DNA of 64,000 bases, from contig NZ_FONZ01000002.1 in assembly GCF_900113055.1 (NCBI RefSeq), positions 434,001 through 498,000 on the forward strand, in the 5' to 3' direction. The translations under genes and the position numbers were made by a program. Position 1 is the stretch's first letter; each line of letters starts with the position of its first letter. The notes beneath the pieces were generated by a model, which made no database searches, was not told the origin of the DNA, and saw only the letters and a list, made by a program, of their open reading frames with translations. Source of the stretch: Flavimobilis marinus (lineage in GTDB: Bacteria; Actinomycetota; Actinomycetes; Actinomycetales; Cellulomonadaceae). Shown here one piece after another: positions 37,350-46,134 of this stretch.

Positions 37350-37991
37350 GTGACGACTGCAACGGCTGCGACCAGCACACCTACGCACGCAAGCGTGAAC
37401 CGCCCGAACCCGGTGTCCGTGGGCACCATCGTGTGGCTCGCGAGCGAGCTCATGTTCTTCGCCGGGCTCTTCGCGATGTACTTCACGCACCGCTCGGTGA
37501 TGCCCGCCCAGGAGTGGTCCAGCCACTCGGACAACCTCGCGTTCTGGTTCGCCCTGGCGAACACGACCGTCCTGGTCCTGTCCTCGGTGACCTGCCAGAT
37601 GGGCGTGTGGGCGGCCGAGCGCTTCCAGCCGACGCGGTCCGGATCGATCTTCCAGGTCTCCCGCTGGGGCATGAACGAGTGGATGACCCTCACGTTCATC
37701 ATGGGTTCGGTGTTCGTCGCTGGGCAGGCGTACGAGTACGCGGAGCTCGTCCAGCACGGGGTCACGATCTCCTCGAGCCCGTACGGCTCGGTCTTCTACA
37801 TCACCACCGGCTTCCACGCCATCCACGTCATCGGTGGGCTCATCGCCTTCCTGTTCGTGCTGGGCCGGTCGTTCGCGGCCAAGAAGTTCGGGCACCACGA
37901 GGCGACCACCGCGATCGTCACGTCGTACTACTGGCACTTCGTCGACGTCGTGTGGATCGCGCTGTTCATCGTCGTCTACGTCCTGCGCTGA
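37350..37991 (+). CDS. ctaE: Cytochrome c oxidase subunit III
   Basis: A 213-residue subunit of the aa3 oxidase with five transmembrane helices; typical segments are [48 protein letters not shown] and [22 protein letters not shown]. In actinobacteria it is encoded ahead of the bc1 genes, as here. The GTG at 37350 is chosen because it lies 7 nt after CATAAT and gives [11 protein letters not shown]; an ATG 9 nt earlier overlaps that hexamer. It heads the ctaE-qcrCAB operon. Confidence 0.95.
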   Translation: MTTATAATSTPTHASVNRPNPVSVGTIVWLASELMFFAGLFAMYFTHRSVMPAQEWSSHSDNLAFWFALANTTVLVLSSVTCQMGVWAAERFQPTRSGSIFQVSRWGMNEWMTLTFIMGSVFVAGQAYEYAELVQHGVTISSSPYGSVFYITTGFHAIHVIGGLIAFLFVLGRSFAAKKFGHHEATTAIVTSYYWHFVDVVWIALFIVVYVLR

Positions 37992-38069
37992 CGCACCGGA
38001 CGCCCCGGCGTCCGCACCTGCTCCACCCCCGCTCCACCGACACCCGAGACGCGAGACGAGGATCATCCC

Positions 38070-38849
38070 GTGAAGGCACTCGCCGCCCGCCGGCACCACA
38101 GGCTGGCACCGGTCGTGCTGCTGTTCCTGGCGCTCCTGGCCATGGGCGGCGCCTACGCCGCCGTGGCCCCCGCCACAGCCAACGCCGAGACCATGACCGA
38201 AGACGACGTGGCCAAGGGCAAGCAGCTCTTCGAGGCCAACTGCGCGACCTGCCACGGCCCCGGCGCCACCGGGACGCAGGACGGCCCCTCGCTCGTCGGC
38301 GTCGGTAGCGCCGCCGTCCACTTCCAGGTCAGCACCGGTCGCATGCCGATGCAGATGAGCGGTCCGCAGGCGATGGCCAAGCCGCCGCAGTTCGACGAGG
38401 AGCAGACCCTCCAGCTCGCGGCGTACGTCGCGACGCTCGGCGCCGGCCCGTCCATCCCCACCGCTGAGATGGTCGACCCTGCCCTCGGCAACTCGGCCAA
38501 CGGAGCCGCCCTGTTCCGCACCAACTGCGCGATGTGCCACAACGCCGTCGGCGCCGGCGGCGCCCTGACCGAGGGCAAGTACGCCCCGGCCCTGTGGGAC
38601 ACCACGCCCACGGCGCTCTACGAGGCGATGGCCACCGGTCCGCAGGCGATGCCCGTGTTCAACGACGCGAACCTGACCCCCGAGGAGAAGCGCGACGTGA
38701 TCGCGTTCCTCGCTGAGCAGCGCGACGGATCGGTCGGCGGGCTCACGCTCGGCTCGCTCGGCCCCGTCAGCGAGGGCCTGTGGGTCTTCGTCGTCGGCCT
38801 CGGCCTGCTGATCGCCGCTTCTGTCTGGATCGGAGCCAAGTCCTCGTGA
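38070..38849 (+). CDS. qcrC: Cytochrome bc1 complex diheme cytochrome c subunit
   Basis: A 259-residue subunit with an N-terminal signal-anchor helix, two c-type haem motifs (CATCH at residues 58-62 and CAMCH in the second half), and a C-terminal transmembrane helix (GLWVFVVGLGLLIAASVWIG). Two haem domains in tandem are characteristic of actinobacteria, where QcrC bridges electrons directly from bc1 to the CuA centre of the aa3 oxidase, with no soluble cytochrome c. The methionine axial ligands are likely in MPMQMSGPQ and AMPVFND. GTG start at 38070; its stop overlaps qcrA by GTGA. Confidence 0.96.
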   Translation: MKALAARRHHRLAPVVLLFLALLAMGGAYAAVAPATANAETMTEDDVAKGKQLFEANCATCHGPGATGTQDGPSLVGVGSAAVHFQVSTGRMPMQMSGPQAMAKPPQFDEEQTLQLAAYVATLGAGPSIPTAEMVDPALGNSANGAALFRTNCAMCHNAVGAGGALTEGKYAPALWDTTPTALYEAMATGPQAMPVFNDANLTPEEKRDVIAFLAEQRDGSVGGLTLGSLGPVSEGLWVFVVGLGLLIAASVWIGAKSS

Positions 38850-39886
38850 CCACCCCAGAAAACCCGAACGACGTCGTCGCCTCCGGTACCCCCGGGACCG
38901 ACCTCACGACCCACCCGGAGCGCTTCACCGACCCGGGCATGCCTGAGCACCAGCTGCGCTCCACGGACACGGACCCGCGCGCCGCCAAGCGCGCCGAGCG
39001 CACCGTCATCATCCTCTTCGTGCTGTCGATCCTCGGCGCGATCGGGACGATCGTCGCCTACGTCGCGCTGCCGCTCACCGACGACCCCTCGACCGTCAAG
39101 GCTGCGAACCTCGGCCTGGGCCTCGGTCTGACGATCAGCCTCCTCGGCATCGGCTTCGCCGCCGTGCACTGGGCCAAGACCCTCATGTCCGACCACGAGG
39201 TCGCCGAGAAGCGCAAGCCCGTGGCGAGCTCGCAGGAGGACCGCGTCGCCGCCGTCCAGGCGTTGAACGACGGCGTGCGCGACTCCGGCATCGGCCGTCG
39301 TGGCGTGCTCAAGGGCGCGATGATCTCCGCCCTGGCACTGTTCCCGCTGACGATCGCCGTCCCGCTGGTCGGCAACCTCGGCGGTGACTGGAAGGTCTCC
39401 AAGTTCCGTCACACGATCTGGAGCAAGGGCACGCGCCTCGCCCAGGACCCGTCGGGACGGCCCATCAAGGCCGCGGACGTCACCATCGGGTCGGTGTTCC
39501 ACGTCATCCCGGACGGGCTTCGCGAGCACAGCCACTGGCTGGAGGAGAAGGCCAAGTCGATCGTCCTGCTCGTCCGGATCGACGAGCGCGAGCTCAAGAC
39601 GACCGAGAAGACCAAGGACTGGCACTACAACGGCATCGTGGCCTACTCGAAGATCTGCACGCACGTCGGCTGCCCCGTGGCGCTGTACGAGCAGCAGACG
39701 CACCACCTGCTGTGCCCCTGCCACCAGTCCACCTTCGACGTCGCCGACGGCGCCAAGGTCGTCTTCGGCCCCGCCAAGCGCCCGCTGCCGCAGCTGCCGA
39801 TCACCGTCGACGACGAGGGCTACCTCGTCGCGCAGGCAGACTTCGACGAGCCGGTCGGCCCGAGCTACTGGGAGCGCCTCAAGTGA
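38846..39886 (+). CDS. qcrA: Cytochrome bc1 complex Rieske iron-sulfur subunit
   Basis: A 346-residue Rieske protein of the actinobacterial three-helix type. After an N-terminal soluble part come two helices (TVIILFVLSILGAIGTIVAYV and LGLGLGLTISLLGIGFAAVHW) and a third, preceded by twin arginines (IGRRGVLKGAMISALALFPL), which in Streptomyces QcrA is inserted by the Tat system. The 2Fe-2S ligands are in CTHVGCPV and CPCHQSTFD. GTG at 38846 overlaps qcrC (GTGA), and the stop overlaps qcrB (GTGA). Confidence 0.96.
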   Translation: MTTPENPNDVVASGTPGTDLTTHPERFTDPGMPEHQLRSTDTDPRAAKRAERTVIILFVLSILGAIGTIVAYVALPLTDDPSTVKAANLGLGLGLTISLLGIGFAAVHWAKTLMSDHEVAEKRKPVASSQEDRVAAVQALNDGVRDSGIGRRGVLKGAMISALALFPLTIAVPLVGNLGGDWKVSKFRHTIWSKGTRLAQDPSGRPIKAADVTIGSVFHVIPDGLREHSHWLEEKAKSIVLLVRIDERELKTTEKTKDWHYNGIVAYSKICTHVGCPVALYEQQTHHLLCPCHQSTFDVADGAKVVFGPAKRPLPQLPITVDDEGYLVAQADFDEPVGPSYWERLK

Positions 39887-41565
39887 GCACCACGACGCAG
39901 CAGCCCCGCGGCGCAGCAGCCGCGGACTTCCTCGACCAGCGCACCGGCGTGGGCTCCGCCGTCAAGGAGTTCGCCCGCAAGGTCTTCCCCGACCACTGGT
40001 CGTTCCTCCTCGGTGAGATCGCGCTCTACTCGTTCGTCGTCCTGATCCTCTCGGGCGCGTTCCTCACGATGTTCTTCGTCCCGAGCATGGGGCTGATCAC
40101 CTACCCCACGGACGCGCTCCCGGTGAGCATGCAGGGCGTGGAGATGTCTGAGGCCTTCGCCTCGACGCTGCACATGTCGTTCGAGGTTCGCGGCGGTCTG
40201 CTCATGCGGCAGATCCACCACTGGGCCGCCCTGCTCTTCATGGCCTCGATCGTGGCGCACATGATGCGCGTGTTCTTCACGGGCGCGTTCCGCAAGCCGC
40301 GCGAGCTCAACTGGCTGGTCGGCTTCACCCTGATGATCCTGGGTCTCCTCGCCGGCTTCTCGGGGTACTCCCTGCCCGACGACGTGCTCTCGGGCAACGG
40401 CCTGCGGATCGCCGACGGTGTCGCCCGGTCGATCCCCGTGATTGGTTCGTACGCCTCGTACGCGCTCTTCGGCGGCGAGTTCCCGGGCGAGCAGATCATC
40501 CCGCGCCTGTTCACCGTGCACATCCTGCTGATCCCTGCGCTCATCCTCGCGCTGGTCGGTCTGCACCTGTTCATGGTCGTCCTACACAAGCACACGCAGT
40601 ACCCGGGCGGCGGCCGGACCGACAAGAACGTCGTCGGCTACCCGCTGTTCCCCGTGTACGTCGCCAAGGCCGGTGGCTTCTTCTTCATCGTGTTCGGGGT
40701 GCTCGCCCTCATGGGCGCCACCATGGCGATCAACAACGTCTGGAACTACGGTCCGTACGACCCCTCACCGGTGTCCGCGGGCGCCCAGCCCGACTGGTAC
40801 ATGCTCTTCCTCGAGGGCGGCCTGCGCCTGATGCCCGGGTGGGAGTCGGAGATCTTCGGCTTCACCATCTCCTGGAACATCCTCGTTCCGGGCGTCGTGA
40901 TCCCCGGTCTGCTGTTCACGTTCCTGGCGGTCTACCCGTTCCTCGAGGCCGCCGCTACCCGCGACAAGCGCGAGCACCACGTGCTCGACCGCCCGCGCAA
41001 CGTGCCGACGCGCACGGCGCTCGGCATGGCGTTCCTCACGGCCTTCGGCATCCTCGTCCTCGCGGGCTCGAACGACCTCATCGCGACGCACTTCATGATG
41101 TCGATCAACCAGATCACCTGGGCGTTCCGCGTCCTGATCTTCGTCGGTCCGGTGATCGCGTTCTGGGCGACCAAGCGCATCTGCCTGAGCCTGCAGCGCA
41201 AGGACCGGGAGCTGGTACTCCACGGCCACGAGACCGGCCGGATCGTGCGGTTTGCCAACGGGGAGTACATCGAGGTGCACCGTCCCCTCGACGAGCAGGA
41301 GCGGTGGCTGCGTGTCGGCCACGACGTCCAGCGGCCCCTGGAGATCGACCCGCCCGAGGACGCCCGCGGCGTGCGCCGCAAGGGCTACCGGGCCGACAAG
41401 CGTGCGCAGCGTCTCTCCCGGTTCTTCTTCGAGGACCGCGTCGAGCCCGTCACCCCCGCGGAGCTCGCGGAGGCGCACTCGCACGAGGCGCATGCGGTCC
41501 CGGCCCAAGGTTCGCCCCACGCCGAGATCAGCGACGCATCCGGCCCCGACGAGCGGAATCACTGA
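39883..41565 (+). CDS. qcrB: Cytochrome bc1 complex cytochrome b subunit
   Basis: A 560-residue quinol-oxidising core subunit. Helix B haem ligands are seen in MRQIHHWAALLF, later ligands in FTVHILLIPALILALVGLHLFMVVLHKHTQ-type segments; the Qo site PEWY motif appears as PDWYMLFLEGGLRL. The actinobacterial C-terminal extension (about residues 440-560; REHHVL, IVRFANGEYIEVHRPL) is present. This is the site of Q203/telacebec-type inhibitors in mycobacteria. GTG start in GTGA overlap with qcrA; a 10-bp stem hairpin follows the gene. Confidence 0.96.
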   Translation: MSTTTQQPRGAAAADFLDQRTGVGSAVKEFARKVFPDHWSFLLGEIALYSFVVLILSGAFLTMFFVPSMGLITYPTDALPVSMQGVEMSEAFASTLHMSFEVRGGLLMRQIHHWAALLFMASIVAHMMRVFFTGAFRKPRELNWLVGFTLMILGLLAGFSGYSLPDDVLSGNGLRIADGVARSIPVIGSYASYALFGGEFPGEQIIPRLFTVHILLIPALILALVGLHLFMVVLHKHTQYPGGGRTDKNVVGYPLFPVYVAKAGGFFFIVFGVLALMGATMAINNVWNYGPYDPSPVSAGAQPDWYMLFLEGGLRLMPGWESEIFGFTISWNILVPGVVIPGLLFTFLAVYPFLEAAATRDKREHHVLDRPRNVPTRTALGMAFLTAFGILVLAGSNDLIATHFMMSINQITWAFRVLIFVGPVIAFWATKRICLSLQRKDRELVLHGHETGRIVRFANGEYIEVHRPLDEQERWLRVGHDVQRPLEIDPPEDARGVRRKGYRADKRAQRLSRFFFEDRVEPVTPAELAEAHSHEAHAVPAQGSPHAEISDASGPDERNH

Positions 41566-41586
41566 GCACGCGGTTGAGTTGTCACA

Positions 41587-41626
41587 GACGGAGCCCTGGC
41601 GCCCTCCCGGGTGCCGGGGCTCCGTC
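41587..41626 (+). terminator. Hairpin terminator of the ctaE-qcrCAB operon
   Basis: GACGGAGCCC (41587-41596) pairs with GGGCTCCGTC (41617-41626), 20-nt loop. Confidence 0.65.
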
Positions 41627-41673
41627 ATCGCACCAAATCACGGCGCCTGGCGCCACGACGATGGAGGCACAGC

Positions 41674-42300
41674 ATGGCTGAGTACACCCTTCCCGACCTT
41701 CCCTACGACTACGCCGCACTCGCCCCGCACATCTCCGGGCGGATCATGGAGCTGCACCACTCCAAGCACCACGCGACGTACGTCGCCGGCGCCAACACGG
41801 CGCTCGAGAAGATGGCCGAGGCTCGGGAGAACGGCGCCTTCGAGACCGTGAACCTGCTCGAGAAGAACCTCGCGTTCAACCTCGGTGGGCACATCAACCA
41901 CTCGGTCTTCTGGCAGAACCTCTCCCCCGAGGGTGGCGACAAGCCCACCGGCGAGCTCGCTGCGGCGATCGACGAGTTCTTCGGCTCGTTCGACAAGTTC
42001 CAGGCGCACTTCACCGCGAACGCCCTGGGCATCCAGGGGTCGGGCTGGTCGATCCTCGCGTGGGACTCGATCGGTGCCCGCCCCGTGATCGTGCAGCTCT
42101 ACGACCAGCAGGGCAACGTGCCCGTGGGCCTGACCCCGCTGCTCATGCTCGACATGTGGGAGCACGCGTTCTACCTCGACTACGTCAACGTCAAGGCGGA
42201 CTACGTCAAGGCCTTCTGGAACATCGTCAGCTGGGCCGACGTCACCGCGCGCTTCGAGCGCGCACGCACGCAGACGTCGGGGCTCCTGGTCGCTGGCTGA
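41674..42300 (+). CDS. sodA: Superoxide dismutase, Mn-type
   Basis: A 208-residue Fe/Mn superoxide dismutase. Metal ligands lie in MELHHSKHH (His28), [10 protein letters not shown], and [12 protein letters not shown]. The residues that distinguish metal type point to manganese: Gly in the NLGGH segment (Fe enzymes have Gln there) and Gln in the LYDQQGN turn (Fe enzymes have Ala). No signal peptide, so cytosolic. ATG at 41674 has GGAGG 7 nt upstream. It sits alone between the bc1 operon and the oxidase operon and is followed by a strong hairpin. Confidence 0.95.
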   Translation: MAEYTLPDLPYDYAALAPHISGRIMELHHSKHHATYVAGANTALEKMAEARENGAFETVNLLEKNLAFNLGGHINHSVFWQNLSPEGGDKPTGELAAAIDEFFGSFDKFQAHFTANALGIQGSGWSILAWDSIGARPVIVQLYDQQGNVPVGLTPLLMLDMWEHAFYLDYVNVKADYVKAFWNIVSWADVTARFERARTQTSGLLVAG

Positions 42301-42314
42301 CCACCGCCCACGTC

Positions 42315-42347
42315 AGGGGCGCCCCGCCGACCGCGCGGGGCGCCCCT
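42315..42347 (+). terminator. Strong hairpin terminator of sodA
   Basis: A perfect 11-bp stem (AGGGGCGCCCC / GGGGCGCCCCT) with an 11-nt loop followed by T. Confidence 0.8.
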
Positions 42348-42450
42348 TCGCGCATGTACGGGGGCCTGGCGGAGGACAGCCGTCGCCTATCCTGGAACTT
42401 GGTACGCACGACGGACTCCGCTGCTGGCGGGGCACGAAGGAGGAGGGCGC

Positions 42451-42660
42451 GTGGCGCGCAGGAAGACCCGGTGGGGCATGGCCCTCACGGAGAAGCTCAC
42501 GCTCGTCCTGGGCCCGGCGCAGGTCGGGAACCCGGTCGCGCCGCTGCGCCCTGCCACCGTCGACGAGGCCGGCCGCGACAGCGCGCTGCGGACGGAGTTC
42601 CGTCGCGTCGTGGCACCGGACGGTTCCGTGCACCTCGAGCAGGTGCACATCGAGCCCTGA
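42451..42660 (+). CDS. Small protein of unknown function
   Basis: A 69-residue protein I do not recognise. It is basic at the start (MARRKTRWGMALTEKL), has a Pro-rich middle (GNPVAPLRPATVDE) and ends EQVHIEP. No transmembrane helix, cysteine or known motif. The GTG at 42451 has a near-perfect AAGGAGG exactly 7 nt upstream, which strongly supports translation. TATCCT at 42388 is a possible -10. It stands alone between the sodA terminator and the convergent ctaF. Confidence 0.7.
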   Translation: MARRKTRWGMALTEKLTLVLGPAQVGNPVAPLRPATVDEAGRDSALRTEFRRVVAPDGSVHLEQVHIEP

Positions 42661-42701
42661 AGGTGCTCGACAGCGCTCAGGGTCCGATACCCCGCAACGC
42701 A

Positions 42702-42733
42702 GCAGGGCCCCGACCAGACGGTCGGGACCCTGC
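42702..42733 (-). terminator. Hairpin terminator of the ctaCDF operon (probably bidirectional)
   Basis: A 14-bp stem (42702-42715 with 42720-42733) with one mismatch that is a G-U pair when read on the minus strand; it lies 35 bp past the ctaF stop. Confidence 0.65.
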
Positions 42734-42768
42734 AGTGCCGTGGCGCGCGGCGGTCGGCCGCGCGCAGC

Positions 42769-43167
42769 TCAGTGCGCGTGCACCCCACGTGAGTACTCGA
42801 AGACCCAGCCGACCAGGCCGATGATCCCGAGCGCCGCGCCGATGTAGAACACCCACCACCCGACAGCAAGACCGAGGAAGCAGATCGCTCCGGTGCCAGC
42901 GAGCACCAGCGGCCACCAGCTCCAGGGCGCGTACACGCCCTGGTCCCCGGCACCCTGCTCGATCTCACCGTGCGCGTCGTCCTCGGGCCGAGCGTCGATG
43001 CGCGCGGCCGTCATCGCCAGGTAGGCACCGATCATCGCCGCCAGGCCGGCGACGAGCAGCAGGCACGCGGTGCCGACAGGCTCCCAGGAGCTCCAGAACC
43101 CGTAGACCACGCCGACGACGACGAAGAACGGGGCGAGGTAGATGAAGAGGCGTGTCTCGATCTTCAC
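42769..43167 (-). CDS. ctaF: Cytochrome c oxidase subunit IV (actinobacterial)
   Basis: A 132-residue membrane protein with four helices in two pairs ([37 protein letters not shown]; then [21 protein letters not shown] and [19 protein letters not shown]). This is the actinobacterial subunit IV, needed for assembly of the bc1-aa3 supercomplex. GTG at 43167 overlaps the ctaD stop (GTGA), so it is translated together with subunit I. Last gene of ctaC-ctaD-ctaF. Confidence 0.92.
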   Translation of the reverse strand: MKIETRLFIYLAPFFVVVGVVYGFWSSWEPVGTACLLLVAGLAAMIGAYLAMTAARIDARPEDDAHGEIEQGAGDQGVYAPWSWWPLVLAGTGAICFLGLAVGWWVFYIGAALGIIGLVGWVFEYSRGVHAH

Positions 43168-44975
43168 TTCCGGTCCTCCTGGTCGTCCTGGGGATCGATG
43201 ATCTTGGTGGCCGACTTCTCCGGCTCGCCGTCGTTGCTGCCCGCGCGGGCCGCCGTGAGCGACTGCTCGCCGCGGCGGTCCGCCTCGCCCAGCACCTGGT
43301 CGAGCAGGTTGGGGTTCGGGTCCATGTGATCCATCGCCGCGACCTCGGGGTGGTGCAGGTCGAAGGCCGGACGCTCGGAGCGGATGCGCGGAAGGCTCAC
43401 GAAGTTGTGGCGCGGCGGCGGGCAGGACGTCGCCCACTCGAGCGAGGAGCCGTAGCCCCACGGGTCGTCGACCGCCACGCGCGGCGCACGACGCCAGGTG
43501 ATGTAGACGTTCCAGATGAACGGCAGGGTCGACGCTGCGAGCAGGAATGACCCCACGGTCGAGACCTGGTTCATCCAGGTGAAGCCCTCGGTCGCCATGT
43601 AGTCCGGGTAGCGCCGCGGCATGCCGCGCACGCCGAGGAAGTGCTGGATGAGGAAGGTTGCGTGGAAACCGAAGAACAGGGTCCAGAAGTGGATCTTGCC
43701 CAGCCGCTCGTTCAGCATCGTCCCGGTGAACTTGGGCCACCAGAAGTAGAAGCCGGCGAACATCGCGAAGACGACCGTGCCGAACACGACGTAGTGGAAG
43801 TGCGCGACCACGAAGTACGAGTCGGACAGGTGGAAGTCGAGTGCCGGGCTCGCGAGGATGATGCCCGTGAGACCACCGAAGAGGAAGGTCACGAGGAAAC
43901 CGATCGACCACAGCATGGGCGTCTCGAAGGTGATCTTCCCTCGCCACATCGTGCCGATCCAGTTGAAGAACTTCACTCCGGTGGGCACCGCGATGAGCAT
44001 CGTCATGAGTGCGAAGAACGGCAGGAGCACGGCGCCGGTGACGTACATGTGGTGGGCCCACACCGTGACCGACAGCGCGGCGATGGCGATCGTCGCGAAC
44101 ACGATGCCCTTGTAGCCGAAGAGCGGCTTGCGGCTGAAGACGGGGATGATCTCGGACACGATGCCGAAGAACGGCAACGCGATGATGTAGACCTCGGGGT
44201 GCCCGAAGAACCAGAACAGGTGCTGCCAGAGCAGCGCGCCACCGTTCTCAGGGTTGAAGATCTGCGCGCCCAGGCGCCGGTCGGCACCAAGGCCGAAGAG
44301 CGCGGCGGCCAGCGGGGGGAACGCCATCAGCACCAGGATGCTGGTGATGAGGGTGTTCCAGGTGAAGATCGCCATGCGGAACATGGTCATGCCCGGCGCA
44401 CGCATCGTGATGATGGTCGTGATGAAGTTGACCGCTCCCAGGATGGTCCCGAAACCGGTCATCGCGAGGCCGAACACCCACAGGTCTCCACCGAGGCCCG
44501 GGCTGAACGTGGTGTTCGACAGCGGCGCATAGGCGAACCAGCCGAACGACGCGGCGCCCTGGGGCGTGAAGAAGCCGGCGCACGCGATGAGGCCGCCGAA
44601 CAGGTACAGCCAGTAGGCGAACATGTTCAGGCGTGGGAACGCGACGTCGGGGGCGCCGATCTGCAGCGGCATGATGATGTTCGCGAAGCCCGCGAACAGC
44701 GGGGTGGCGAAGAGCAGCAGCATGATCGTGCCGTGCATCGTGAAGAGCTGGTTGTACTGCTCCTTGCTCTGCACCAGCTGGATCCCGGGCTCGAACAGCT
44801 CAGCTCGGATCACCAGCGCCATCAGGCCGCCGATGCAGAAGAACAGGAAAGACGTGATCAGGTACATGTACCCGATCGTCTTGTGGTCGGTGGAGGTCAC
44901 CCACTTGACGACCGTGCTGCCCAGGTTCTGTCGCCGGGGGTTCAGACCGGGCGTGCCGGCTGCGGCGCTGCTCAT
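43164..44975 (-). CDS. ctaD: Cytochrome c oxidase subunit I
   Basis: A 603-residue twelve-helix core subunit of the aa3 oxidase. It has the haem a ligand region ([12 protein letters not shown]), the CuB/cross-linked Tyr-His segment ([15 protein letters not shown]), the His pair [10 protein letters not shown] and the haem ligands in [11 protein letters not shown]. The C-terminal 70 residues form a charged cytoplasmic tail. ATG at 44975 overlaps the ctaC stop (ATGA). Reduces O2 to water with proton pumping at the cytoplasmic membrane. Confidence 0.97.
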   Translation of the reverse strand: MSSAAAGTPGLNPRRQNLGSTVVKWVTSTDHKTIGYMYLITSFLFFCIGGLMALVIRAELFEPGIQLVQSKEQYNQLFTMHGTIMLLLFATPLFAGFANIIMPLQIGAPDVAFPRLNMFAYWLYLFGGLIACAGFFTPQGAASFGWFAYAPLSNTTFSPGLGGDLWVFGLAMTGFGTILGAVNFITTIITMRAPGMTMFRMAIFTWNTLITSILVLMAFPPLAAALFGLGADRRLGAQIFNPENGGALLWQHLFWFFGHPEVYIIALPFFGIVSEIIPVFSRKPLFGYKGIVFATIAIAALSVTVWAHHMYVTGAVLLPFFALMTMLIAVPTGVKFFNWIGTMWRGKITFETPMLWSIGFLVTFLFGGLTGIILASPALDFHLSDSYFVVAHFHYVVFGTVVFAMFAGFYFWWPKFTGTMLNERLGKIHFWTLFFGFHATFLIQHFLGVRGMPRRYPDYMATEGFTWMNQVSTVGSFLLAASTLPFIWNVYITWRRAPRVAVDDPWGYGSSLEWATSCPPPRHNFVSLPRIRSERPAFDLHHPEVAAMDHMDPNPNLLDQVLGEADRRGEQSLTAARAGSNDGEPEKSATKIIDPQDDQEDRK

Positions 44976-45919
44976 TCGTTGGTCCCATCGATGATCGCGG
45001 CGTCCTCGTTGTTCGACCCGTCCTGGATCGGTGAGTCCGTCCCGCTGTAGCGGCGGTTGAGGTCGAGGCCGAGCTGGCCGGTCTGCCCCGCAGCGCGCAG
45101 CTCGTCCATCTTGGCGTCGTACTCGGCGCGCGGCACGATCGCCAGGTTGAAGAGCATGCCGGAGTGGTGCTCGCCGCAGAGCTCGGCGCACTTGCCGGCG
45201 TAGTAGCCGACGCGCTCGGGCACGAGCTGCATGACGTTGGTCCGGCCCGGGATCATGTCGAGCTTGTCGAGGAACGCCGGGACCCAGAAGGAGTGGATGA
45301 CGTCACGGGCGTCGAGCACGAGCTCGACCTGCTCGCCGACCGGGAGGTACAGGGTCGGCAGCGACTCGTCCGTGCCGAGCGCACCGTCGAGGCTCGTGTC
45401 GCCGCCCAGGCTGCCGACGTCGGTCGCGTGGCGGCCTGTCTCGTAGACCCCGTCGTCTAGGTAGTTGAAGTCCCAGCTCCACTGCTTGCCGATGACCTGG
45501 ATGGTGACGTCCGGCTCTGCGTCCGTCGCGCGGATCTCGGTCATGTCGCGCTGCGTGAAGAAGAACAGCACGCCGACCATGACGATCGGGATCGCGGTGT
45601 ACATCATCTCGAGCGGCACGTGGTAGCGCGTCTGGATGGGGAGCACGCGGTCGTTCTTGCGCTTCCGGTAGGCCACGACGCACCACAGGATGAGGCCCCA
45701 CGTCAGGAGCCCGACGGCCAGGGCGGCGATCCAGGCGCCGTTCCAGAGGCTCGTGATGCGGTCCGTGTGGTTGGTCACCGGCCCGTCCGAGTAGCCCGGG
45801 AGGTAGCCGCGCTGGGCGTCCTCCGAGCAGCCGGCGACGAGCAGCGCGACGGCGATGCTGGCGACGAAACCACGCAGCGCCGGTCGGCGTCGTGCGCGGG
45901 TGGGAGTCTGCGGGTGCAA
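44972..45919 (-). CDS. ctaC: Cytochrome c oxidase subunit II
   Basis: A 315-residue CuA subunit. A lipoprotein-type signal (ALLVAGCSE) is followed by two transmembrane helices and an extracytoplasmic cupredoxin domain. CuA ligands are in DVIHSFWVP and [12 protein letters not shown]; the aromatic entry patch is [10 protein letters not shown]. The start is TTG at 45919 with AAAGG 6-7 nt upstream; no in-frame ATG fits the signal peptide. First gene of the ctaCDF operon. A TAGGCT -10 candidate lies about 85 bp upstream. Confidence 0.95.
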   Translation of the reverse strand: MHPQTPTRARRRPALRGFVASIAVALLVAGCSEDAQRGYLPGYSDGPVTNHTDRITSLWNGAWIAALAVGLLTWGLILWCVVAYRKRKNDRVLPIQTRYHVPLEMMYTAIPIVMVGVLFFFTQRDMTEIRATDAEPDVTIQVIGKQWSWDFNYLDDGVYETGRHATDVGSLGGDTSLDGALGTDESLPTLYLPVGEQVELVLDARDVIHSFWVPAFLDKLDMIPGRTNVMQLVPERVGYYAGKCAELCGEHHSGMLFNLAIVPRAEYDAKMDELRAAGQTGQLGLDLNRRYSGTDSPIQDGSNNEDAAIIDGTNE

Positions 45920-46002
45920 GGGGGGCCTTTCGCGTCACGTCCCAGGTCGGGCTCGCGTCGTTCTCCGACGCGCGTCCTGGGACCTTGGTCCTCGACATGG
46001 AG

Positions 46003-46008
46003 AGCCTA
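46003..46008 (-). promoter_or_regulatory. Possible -10 element of the ctaCDF operon
   Basis: TAGGCT on the minus strand, 84 bp before the TTG start. The remaining bases of the 215-bp gap 45920-46134 show no other clear motif on this strand. Confidence 0.35.
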
Positions 46009-46121
46009 TCGCCTGGATCTGGCCCCGCTCGCCCCCAGGCCCCGGGGAGTCATGGCACTTCACTGCTTTTTGTCACCAACAGCACGAGCGTGGTCCGCCG
46101 AGGGCTCTGGCGACGACGCGC

Positions 46122-46127
46122 TAGCGT
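46122..46127 (+). promoter_or_regulatory. Predicted -10 element of the NifS-like/TusA-like operon (leaderless)
   Basis: TAGCGT seven bases before the ATG at 46135. Confidence 0.5.
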
Positions 46128-46134
46128 CAGCAGC

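Noticed and set aside
41642-41654. Tandem GGCGCC palindromes before sodA as an operator
   Set aside because: GGCGCC is common by chance in DNA of this composition, and the same hexamer recurs in the neighbouring terminators.
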